From Chrysopilus asiliformis (Eukaryota; Arthropoda; Insecta; Diptera; Rhagionidae), in NCBI GenBank assembly GCA_964034945.1, contig OZ035962.1, positions 94,248,784 to 94,312,783 on the forward strand: DNA of 64,000 bases, given 5' to 3'. The translations under genes and the position numbers were made by a program. How positions within the stretch are numbered: position 1 is the first letter of the stretch; each line of letters opens with the position of its first letter. Positions 1 to 9,600 of this stretch are shown piece after piece. Below the pieces are notes generated by a model, which saw only the letters and a program-made list of their open reading frames with translations, was not told the DNA's origin and searched no databases.

Positions 1-2251
1 TATTAGGTTTATTGTGATATCGATTGTGAATGAAAATATTCAAATTGGCATTGAGATATTAAGAAAAATTTCTAATTAGGATTTTTGAAGGTTCCCTGGA
101 AATTTTATTGTTTTTAAAATTTAAATATGAAAAATTCTTTCTTCTATAAAAAATCACTATCAAGAAACTACAGATTAGAGCTTTCTTTTACTAAAGATTA
201 GAGCTTGGTAAATCAAAACGTAATGTCAATTATCCCATCTAATGACAATATTTGAGATTTTTTTTACACGTGTGTTATATTTAATTCTTAACGGTATGTG
301 TGCAACATAAATAAATTTAAGTTCTTTGCGTTTTATGGAAATACTTTGGCTACTGACAAATTCGTTTTGAGGCCAGGGTAGCACATAAAGTTGTTTACTC
401 GAGATTCGGAAGTCGATCACGTACTCACCTTTCATTACACTAAATCGAAAAATCAAACCTTTTTCCTCCCCGTTTGAATCTATCGAACGCTAGCATCTCT
501 GAATTCTTAAGCAAGGACTCATCCACTACCTCGTAATTTTATTTGTGCGAATGGAAAAAACTACACGATTTCAATCGATTTTAGTTTTCTGCTGGTATTT
601 GGTTAAGTAAGTTTTTGGTGTATTTTCTTGTATTCGAATTTTCTTGTTTTCGATAAAAAGGTTTTTTTCAAAGTAGTTAAGAACAGTCTCCGCCGATGGA
701 TAGTTGCTTGAGTCGCCACATATCTATAGAGTGTCGGAGTTTTCGTCATCATCAACTCTGTTTACTGATGAGAATTTGCTTGCATTGTACCTAAAATACA
801 AAAAAAAATGTAACCCGGATTTAGTTTAGCCTTTGACGTCCAAGTATGGATGGTTTTTATGCACCGAATTGTGCTATGAATTCCTTTTTTACTTCTTTAT
901 TGGGATTTGCAAGAAAACGGTGAGTTCTTGAGTGCTCTTTACAGGTGAGTTCAGTTGATTTGAACTAAGGAATAACACTGATGAAATCATAGACAAGAGC
1001 TTAAATGGAGTTCAAATATAGGGTAAAGTCAACTAACTACTGCAACTATAATGGAACATTGTTGGGGACAGACGAAACTTCGAGTTATCGGTGATGTCGA
1101 GGTTCGACTTATCGAGATTAATAGTAAGGAACTTCGATAGATGATGGGACATGCTGCAAAACAAAGTTTTAAGGCCACCCTCCATTACAATGACTTCGGC
1201 AACTGCAAAAAAATAGAGACACATTTATGTGAAGATACATTGACGAGAAAGGGAGATAAGAATCAACTGCAAAAATTTGTCGGCAACTGCAAGAATAATT
1301 TCCCCTGTTTTTTATGGCGATTTTATGGCGATTTCTACTACAATCACACATTGTCCCTGTTAGTGAATAGTAAGCACGGACACATTCAAACTGTTATTAT
1401 AGCGTGATGTCATTTTTCTCCTTCGCATGCATAGTCAAAAGCTTTGTTACCATGCCAATTTGAACATTCATAGCATAAGGTTTGATATGATTGCTATAAA
1501 ATTGTAAAACTGGAAGGGATAGCGTTTAACTTGTATTCAGTCATTCCTTTTTAGATCTACATAAGTCTATCTTGCTCTAGTTTTCTGCATTTTTTTGCAG
1601 TTACAGAAGTCATGGTAATGGAGGAAAGCCTTTACACGACTATTTTTATTCCGTTAATAGAAGTTTATTCGAGTTAATGTGTTTTCTTGGGTAGAAATTT
1701 TGATTTATTAAAGTCCGATAGCTTGTGCTGAAACTTTCCAAATCTTTGACTTATCGAGAGTTACTTTCGAGTTATCGAGGTAAAAAAACACGGAATAAGA
1801 TAGGGAAGTTCAAAGAAATTGAAAAATCTTCAAGTTATGAAGGAATTCGTGTTATCGAGGTTGAAGTGTATTTAAAAAAGATTTTTTTAAAGTAGATGAG
1901 GAAAAGTCTGTAGGAAAACGTGTCGGAATTGGAAAGCAGAGAAGAAAACTCCTTGGAAATGGTTTTTCTTGTAAAATGCGATGTTTCTCCTTTTTGTTTT
2001 GACCCTTCACAAAAGCTAAATACAGTAAATTTTCCTCCACTTTTGTCTTTACTAAAACTCGATATCTCAAACCTGTATCGAGATATAAAAAATCAGTTTT
2101 TTGCGATTCTTTCGAAAACTAACGGGTTTTCGGTAATTCATTGTATGAAATGAATTAAAGAGAATAATATTTGCCACAATTTTGTCCTTCACTGTTAACC
2201 GTTATCGTTCACCGTTATTGAGAAATTTTTATTAAAAGTTAAAAAAATAGT
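1..2251. other. Gene-free AT-rich stretch
   Basis: No open frame here has recognisable domains or a convincing exon structure. The only pattern seen is a loose recurrence of a CGAGTTATCGAGG-like string at about 1080-1140 and 1740-1860. It may be the eroded remains of a terminal repeat. Otherwise it is unremarkable AT-rich DNA. Confidence 0.5.
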
Positions 2252-3099
2252 AGCTTGTAAAAAAACTATCAGGATATATTAAAGTTTGTGGGATTTTGCA
2301 AAATAAAAAAAATATAAACTTCGCTTTTTTGAAAATTAAAAATATCTGATGTGAACAGCACATGACTTTCTGATACAAAATCTACGTTCTTGGGAAATTT
2401 ATATGGTAAGGCGGGTATTGTGGACCAGGAGGGTAATGTGGACCATTGCAATATCTCAGAAACTGTACGGGGGAATTAACACGTTGGCTACTATGTGAGT
2501 CACCGGTGATCACAGCGTAAGTGAAATAAGAGTGCGTTTTTTTGCCTGGTAGCCAACGTGTTAATTTGAGTTTATGTTCAAACATGCACCGGCGACACTT
2601 GGTCTGTGAAATCAATTGTTTGCGTTGAAAGCTCATTCCGTTTCAGAATTTTTTGGAGGAAGGTAATATTGCCAGAAAAATCGTGTTTTTTTAAGTGACA
2701 AAGAAAATTGGTTTGTGTGGTCTGAGCACACAACATTGGTCCACATTACCCGCACCAAAACCAAATGGACTGATTGTGTCAATCTTCCAATTTTCGATTT
2801 AAAAAGACAAAAAATCAGCAGATCAGGATTTTTTAATTTTACATTAAAAGGTTTCTCTTGGATAACAAACTGCTGTTTAAAAAAAAAATAGTTGCCTCAT
2901 ATGAGTAAAAAATAGGAACGGTGGTCCACAATACCCGCACTTACCATATAAATTTCCCAAGAACGTAGATGTTGTATCAGAAAGTCATGTGCTGTTCACA
3001 TCAGATATTTTTAATTTTCAAAAAAGCGAAGTTTATATTTTTTTTTATTTTGCAAAATCCCACAAACTTAAATATTTCCTGATAGTTTTTTTACAAGCT
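2252..3099. mobile_element. MITE with ~175-bp terminal inverted repeats
   Basis: The left arm (2252-2426) and right arm (2923-3099) are near-perfect reverse complements, starting AGCTTGTAAAAAAACTATC at both ends. The element has no transposase. The motif CGGGTATTGTGGACC at the inner edge of each arm recurs inside as GGGTAATGTGGACC (2431) and inverted (2738), so four copies of a TIR-core-like motif are present. No clear target-site duplication is visible. A smaller element is nested at 2480-2560, and a fragment of the same arm occurs at 21842-21893. Confidence 0.8.
2480..2560. mobile_element. piggyBac-like micro-MITE flanked by TTAA
   Basis: An 81-bp insertion begins CACGTTGGCTAC and ends with the reverse complement GTAGCCAACGTG. 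It is flanked exactly by TTAA on both sides (2476-2479 and 2561-2564). TTAA is the target duplicated by piggyBac transposases. It sits inside the larger MITE at 2252-3099, so it inserted later. Confidence 0.65.
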
Positions 3100-4700
3100 T
3101 TGGTTTACTTTCTCTGAATAGTTTGGTTCAAATTTTGTAACCTAATTTTGACTCACTAATCCGAATGAGTTGAAATTTGTTACACATAATTAGCTGAGGT
3201 GGCAATACCCGTTTCAAATACGCATGCATGAAAAAAGATAAAATCAAGGATGTAGTTTTATAAATCATTCAAACAAATTAAAAAAATTGTGAAAAAAAGA
3301 ATGTGGTGGGAACATGATAATTTTTTTTGGAAAAAAAACGTGCCAGAAATAAGGCATCTTTCGCTAATTAAATCCCTTGCCTCAGAATGTTGCAGGACGA
3401 TTGAGAAGAAGAAAATTGTACCTGGGGTGGTGATAAGTAAATGGTTACCAAAAATCAAGAATTGAGGGAATCGTTTAAGTTTATTTGTGCTTGCCGTAAA
3501 CGTTTTCTGTCGTATTTTTTTCGCTTTGGGTTTGGTTTTAGCTTAGCTGAAGTACGTCGAAACTCAATCCCATGGTCATTTGTAATACTTAAGTAAGTGA
3601 ATGACTCTTTGGGTGACTATCAGTAAAGTTACTCCACCTATGACTATCCTTGTATTATGTTGCTATCTTAGGCCTTATAACTATATATCTAGCTACGTAT
3701 ATTTTGGTGTTATGCTTCATGATTTTTCAGACTCGTGTTATTTATTTGTAACCAGAGCCGCACGTTTCTCCACGTAAATCGTAATTCTGAAGCAATTTCG
3801 ATAATGAGATCGCCTTTATCGTAAAAGAAAAGTATTTTCGGGTAAATCTTTCAAAAAAAAGCACTACCAGAAAAGGGAAAACAAAGTAAGAAAAAAGAAA
3901 AATCAAATAGAACCGAGGCAATCGCAACAGTTGCGTCTAAAAGTAAAACTAAAGCGAAAAAAATCTCTATGAAAGCAAAACTGAATTGTGTCCTTGATCA
4001 ATATGCAGGATCAGGTCCTTGATAGGCCAATCAGGATTAAGCCGTTGGAAATTGCTTTGCCTTTTGGTCAGTCGCGCCATCAAATCGAACTTTATGATAT
4101 GCTTTACCATTCGTTGGTGATATTTTATCGAGACGTCCGGTCGAGTAAAGTCCAATCGAAATCCGCCAAATCTTTTACACTTTCGGTTCGAAAGAATCTT
4201 CTTTTCGTTAGGGATTTAGACCTAAGTACAAGGCGTCTCACAATTTTATGTAGGTGTCAACCTTTTCGATTGTACGATTAGAACAAATGAAACTAAAACT
4301 GAATCTTATTTTATATTATCGTCACACGTAAATGTCCTTACTTTTCATTATCTCAGTTTAGTATTCCAGTTGGTTGTTTCATTCAGCAATTTATATTGGA
4401 TTGTGGCTAACTGAGATTATTACATGTTCGACGATTTTATTTTGTTTGTAATTTGTCAAAAGTCTTAATCAAATTGCCATAATAAAAGAAGAACAAACTG
4501 CAGGAATTGTATTGCGAGCAATCAAAAGTTGCAGAACTTTCATATGGGTAATCTGTGTAGCACAACTAACATTTAAAATGGATTTTTTGTAGTGAAGAGA
4601 TATGAAGGTTTTTCATTGGTATGTCCGCTTTATAAATTTTGTGGTGTTTCGGGTTGGAGAAAATAGTTGAGCAGCGAAGATCGCGATGTCATCAACGAAG
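3100..4700. other. Gene-free stretch
   Basis: Open frames of 60-97 codons occur around 3967-4281 on both strands but overlap each other and show no recognised domain or splice context. Nothing else was seen. Confidence 0.45.
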
Positions 4701-4790
4701 GGTTGAACAGCAAAGTAAATTGCACGGTTCGGGTGGAGTAGCAAGTTAATGCACGACTCCGATAGAGTAGCAAAATGAATTGCACGACTC
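4701..4790. repeat. 30-bp tandem repeat, 3 copies
   Basis: Three imperfect 30-bp units start at 4701, 4731 and 4761. Each contains a core like GAGTAGCAAAATGAATTGCA followed by CGACTC. The copies have diverged at several positions, so the array is not recent. Confidence 0.7.
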
Positions 4791-5111
4791 TTTTAATGTG
4801 AAATGAAAAGTTTGACAGAATAGAATTGACTGTATTTTCTTTATTGATCAACTTTCTTTTTATAACCCAAAATTGCTTAATTGCTAAATTACATTAATTA
4901 CTTAATATGGTTGGGTGCAAAGGTAAAATATGAATTTAGCATAAGAGGTGATTTATGCTTACCAATCACCTATCGAATCTTTAAGCAGTGGTTACACTGA
5001 ATCTTGGACAATTCATATTTTACCACAATTTACTTGACGTGAAGTTGAATATTGGTTAGTCGCTCGACCACACGCAAGATACATCACTCAGAAAAATAAC
5101 AAAGGTTTTCC

Positions 5112-5155
5112 AAGTCAACTTTTTGATAAGTCAACTTTTTGATAAGTCAACTTTG
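5112..5155. repeat. 16-bp tandem repeat
   Basis: Two identical units AAGTCAACTTTTTGAT are followed by a partial third copy. Confidence 0.8.
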
Positions 5156-5190
5156 AGCTATAGTAGGCAGACGGATTTATTACATCTTCG

Positions 5191-5475
5191 ACTGTGTTTA
5201 CATTAGGACTCATTTTGAGGCGGCACGTCTTTCGCTCCGGCCAAGTCAGTGTGAGGGACGCAGTGGGGAAGGAAACTAAAAAGAGCGAACGAAGTTTAGA
5301 TTCACAATAAAATTATCGGTAGCAAACCGGTTTGAGTCTGGTTGTTGAGACCGGTTTCGGTTAGTTTTGTTGATGAAACCGGTTTAGTGAATCCAGATGA
5401 AGCGAACCGTGTGCACAAGGCAGAAAAATGACGAAAGACGTGCCGCCTCAAAGTGAATCCTAATGTAAACACAGT
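5191..5475. mobile_element. 285-bp MITE with ~45-bp TIRs and CTTCG duplication
   Basis: The ends are inverted repeats beginning ACTGTGTTTACATTAGG, extending about 45 bp on each side through GAGGCGGCACGTCTTTCG. A 5-bp direct repeat CTTCG lies immediately outside each end (5186-5190 and 5476-5480), as expected for a target-site duplication. The interior holds repeated ACCGGTTT motifs and no open frame. The superfamily is not assigned. Confidence 0.75.
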
Positions 5476-5909
5476 CTTCGAAATGCACATCTCAGGTCAA
5501 TCCGTGTAGCTCCTCACGGTGTGTCAACTTAGAACAAAAATCATTTTCATTATTTAAATGCCGATTCCAAAATCCAGGCGGCGCGCGTGTGTTCGACATC
5601 TCAAAACCAGCATGTGTCGTCTGACGTGACTGTCGAAGTGAGGTTAAAATTGGTTTGTTTTTAGTTTCTGTTTATTGAAGCTTGAAGTGATTTAGTGCCG
5701 TTTGCACCAACAAAACTTAGCAACTTATGTACAACTTTAAAAATTTAAGTCGAAGAATTTCTACGGTTTAAGTAGGCTAACCACAACTTAATTTTTTAAG
5801 AATATTACGCGCAAACGGGCCTAAGTGATTGGAAGTGATTAGAAGTTATTAAAAATTTGAAGCAAAAGTAAATTTTTCGCATTTTTCGTGTGTTGAACAT
5901 TTGGTTGCA

Positions 5910-6026
5910 ATGGTTGGAAAAATTAAGTGCAGTGTACCATTTTGCACCAACATAGACAAAAAGTCTCACCGATTTCCAAATCCGAATAAAATGCAGCAAA
6001 TTTCGAGAGATGGAAATTCATATTAA
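5910..6026 (+). pseudogene. THAP zinc-finger N-terminal fragment
   Basis: An ATG-started frame of 38 residues begins MVGKIKCSVPFCTN and continues with KKSHRFPN. This matches the start of a THAP DNA-binding domain: the Cys-x4-Cys pair and the following HRFP block. The later Trp and Cys-x2-His of the C2CH finger are missing before a TAA stop at 6024. The domain is therefore either cut off by mutation or continued by splicing, possibly into 6091-6296. THAP domains occur in host transcription factors and in P-element-type transposases, and this fragment cannot tell which. It lies about 600 bp left of the satellite array. Confidence 0.55.
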
Positions 6027-6090
6027 AAGTAAGAAGTTTGACGAACTTTTTTCTAGATGTATAGATTTAAAGTAACCCCTTTTTTAACAG

Positions 6091-6296
6091 AAATGATTGA
6101 AAGTGATGGTGAGAATCTTCCTGCTAATGCACAGCATGTAGTTTCTTCAAAATTTATTGCGGCTGTTAGTGTTAGACCAAATCAAGAAGTGCTGAAATCA
6201 CTACAAATTCAACATCCAGGTGAAAGTCATGTTCCTGTTCAACATTCGAATGAAAATGTCAACTCAAATTTATCTGATATGTCTTTTATTTATTAA
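6091..6296 (+). CDS. Candidate exon downstream of THAP fragment
   Basis: A pyrimidine-rich acceptor (CCCCTTTTTTAACAG) ends at 6090. It opens a frame of about 67 codons that runs to a TAA at 6294-6296. The predicted peptide is hydrophilic, with no recognised domain. It could be the second exon of the THAP-domain gene, or a remnant of one. The last codons overlap the start of a 34-bp tandem duplication at 6291. Splicing is inferred from motif context only. Confidence 0.3.
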
Positions 6297-6358
6297 GAAT
6301 TTCTTGTCCTATACTAATAATATCTATTAAGAATTTCTTGTCCTATACTAATAATATG
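6291..6358. repeat. 34-bp tandem duplication
   Basis: Two copies, 6291-6324 and 6325-6358, start TATTAAGAATTTCTTGTCC and differ at most at the last base. It is a recent local duplication at the stop codon of the preceding frame. Confidence 0.85.
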
Positions 6359-6444
6359 TTAATTGAGGTGTTATGCTAATGTAAAACATAAATTATTAAA
6401 ATAAATTTAAAAAACAAACGAAATTCTTTGATTTAATTTTTCAG

Positions 6445-6618
6445 GTTTCATTAGAAGAGAAAAGAAAATTTTCAAGAGCACATTTTCCAATCATATTCCC
6501 AACCCGAGACACAAACCAAATAAAAGTAGTTCCGATTCCATTAACTGGAAAACAGAGCGTCGCAGTCGATGAGCAAGAGTTGGCGATAGCTCATTACGCC
6601 CTACTTTACTTGCTGCAG
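6445..6618 (+). CDS. Candidate 58-codon internal exon
   Basis: A 174-bp frame without stops is bounded by a pyrimidine-rich acceptor (TTTAATTTTTCAG, ending 6444) and a donor-like CTGCAG|GTTTAA at 6618/6619. The length is a multiple of three. The peptide has no recognised domain. The donor abuts the left edge of the satellite array, so any downstream exon would have to lie beyond 5.6 kb of repeats. It could also be a chance open frame. Confidence 0.28.
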
Positions 6619-6640
6619 GTTTAATTTTTGAAATTCCCCA

Positions 6641-9600
6641 TCCACGAACCGGCATTATCTGGCACGAGCCGGCATGATCTGGCACGAACCAGCACGAGCC
6701 GGCATGATCTGGCATCAGCCAGCACGAACCGGCACGAGCCGGCATGATCCGGCATCAGCCGGCACGAACCGGCATGATCCGGCATCAGCCGGCACGAGCC
6801 GGCACGAACCGGCACGAGCCGGCATGATCTGGCATCAGCCGGCACGAACCGGCACGAGCCGGCATGACCCGGCATCAGCCAGCACGAACCGGCACGAGCC
6901 GGCATGATCCGGCATCAGCCGGCACGAACCGGCATGATCCGGCATCAGCCGGCACGAGCCGGCACGAACCGGCACGAGCCGGCATGATCTGGCATCAGCC
7001 GGCACGAACCGGCACGAGCCGGCATGATCTGGCATCACGAACCGGCACGAGCCGGCATGATCCGGCATCACGAACCGGCACGAGCCGGCATGATCTGGCA
7101 TCACCCGGCACGAACCGGCACGAGCCGGCATGACCCGGCATCAGCCAGCACGAACCGGCACGAGCCGGCATGATCCGGCATCAGCCGGCACGAACCGGCA
7201 TGATCCGGCATCAGCCGGCACGAACCGGCATGATCCGGCATCAGCCGGCACGAGCCGGCACGAACCGGCACGAGCCGGCATGATCTGGCATCAGCCGGCA
7301 CGAACCGGCACGAGCCGGCATGATCCGGCATCACCCGGCACGAACCGGCATCAGCCGGCACGAACCGGCTCGTGCCGGCTCGTGTTGGTTCGTGCCGGCT
7401 GATGCCGGTTCGTGCCGGCTGATGCCGGTTCGTGCCGGCTGATGCCGGATCATGCCGGCTCGTGCCGGTTCGTGCCGGCTGATGCCGGATCATGCCGGCT
7501 CGTGCCGGTTCGTGCCGGCTGATGCCGGATCATGCCGGATCATGCCGGCTCGTGCCGGTTCGTGCCGGCTGATGCCGGTTCGTGCCGGCTGATGCCGGAT
7601 CATGCCGGCTCGTGCCGGTTCGTGCCGGCTGATGCCGGATCATGCCGGCTCGTGCCGGTTCGTGCCGGCTGATGCCGGTTCATGCCGGCTCGTGCCAGCT
7701 GATGCCGGATCGTGCCGGATCATGCCGGTTCGTGCCGGATCGTGCCGGATCATGCCGGCTCGTGCCGGCTCGTGCCGGATCGTGCCAGCTGATGCTGGAT
7801 CATGCCGGCTCGTGCCGGCTCGTGCCAGCTGATGCTGGATCATGCCGGCTCGTGCCGGCTCGTGCCAGCTGATGCCGGTTCATGCCGGCTCGTGCCAGCT
7901 GATGCTGGATCACGCCGGCTCGTGCCGGTTCGTGCCGGATCGTGCCAGCTGATGCCGGATCATGCCGGCTCGTGCCGGCTCGTGCCGGCTGATGCCGGAT
8001 CATGCCGGATCATGCCGGCTCGTGCCGGCTGATGCCGGATCATGCCGGCTCGTGCCAGCTGATGCCGGATCATGCCGGCTCGTGCCGGTTCGTGCCGGCT
8101 CGTGCCAGCTGATGCTGGATCATGCCGGCTCGTGCCGGCTCGTGCCAGCTGATGCCGGTTCATGCCGGCTCGTGCCGGCTCGTGCCAGCTGATGCTGGAT
8201 CATGCCGGCTCGTGCCGGCTCGTGCCGGCTCGCGCCGGCTCGTGCCGGCTCGCGCCGGCTCGTGCCGGCTGATGCCGGATCATGCCGGCTCGTGCCAGCT
8301 GATGCCGGATCGTGCCGGATCATGCCGGCTCGTGCCAGCTGATGCCGGATCATGCCGGTTCGTGCCGGATCGTGCCGGATCATGCCGGCTCGTGCCAGCT
8401 GATGCCGGATCGTGCCGGATCATGCCGGTTCGTGCCGGATCGTGCCGGATCATGCCGGCTCGTGCCGGCTCGTGCCGGATCGTGCCAGCTGATGCTGGAT
8501 CATGCCGGCTCGTGCCGGATCGTGCCAGCTGATGCTGGATCATGCCGGCTCGTGCCGGCTCGTGCCAGCTGATGCCGGTTCATGCCGGCTCGTGCCGGCT
8601 AGTGCCAGCTGATGCTGGATCATGCCGGCTCGTGCCGGCTCGTGCCGGCTGATGCCGGATCATGCCGGCTCGTGCCAGCTGATGCCGGATCGTGCCGGAT
8701 CATGCGGGCTCGTGCCGGCTCGTGCCGGATCATGCCAGCTGATGCTGGATCATGCCGGCTCGTGCCAGCTGATGCCGGTTCATGCCGGCTCGTGCCGGCT
8801 CGTGCCAGCTGATGCCGGATCATGCCGGCTCGTGCCAGCTGATGCCGGATCGTGCCGGATCATGCCGGTTCGTGCCGGATCGTGCCGGCTCGTGCCGGAT
8901 CGTGCCAGCTGATGCTGGATCATGCCGACTCGTGCCGGCTCGTGCCAGCTGATGCTGGATCATGCCGGCTCGTGCCGGCTCGTGCCAGCTGATGCTGGAT
9001 CATGCCGGCTCGTGCCGGCTCGTGCCAGCTGATGCCGGTTCATGCCGGCTCGTGCCAGCTGATGCTGGATCACGCCGGCTCGTGCCGGTTCGTGCCGGAT
9101 CGTGCCAGCTGATGCCGGATCATGCCGGCTCGTGCCGGCTCGTGCCGGCTGATGCCGGATCATCCCGGATCATGCCGGCTCGTGCCGGCTGATGCCGGAT
9201 CATGCCGGCTCGTGCCAGCTGATGCCGGATCATGCCGGCTCGTGCCGGTTCGTGCCGGATCGTGCCGGATCATGCCGGCTCGTGCCAGCTGATGCCGGAT
9301 CATGCCGGCTCATGCTGGTTCGTGCCGGCTCGTTCCAGCTGATGCCGGATCATGCCGGATCATGTCGGCTCGTGCCGGTTCGTGCCGGCTCGTGCCAGCT
9401 GATGCCGGATCATGCCGGCTCGTGCCGGCTCGTGCCAGCTGATGCCGGATCATGCTGGCTCATGCCGGTTCGTGCCGGCTCGTGCCAGCTGATGCCGGAT
9501 CATGCCGGCTCGTGTCGGTTCGTGCCGGCTCGTGCCGGATCATGCCGGCTCGTGCCAGCTGATGCCGGATCATGCCGGCTCGTGCCGGTTCGTGCCGGAT

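Noticed and set aside
4917..5022. Possible small MITE (GTAAAATATGAATT inverted repeat)
   Set aside because: The matching arms are only about 14 bp, with no target duplication.
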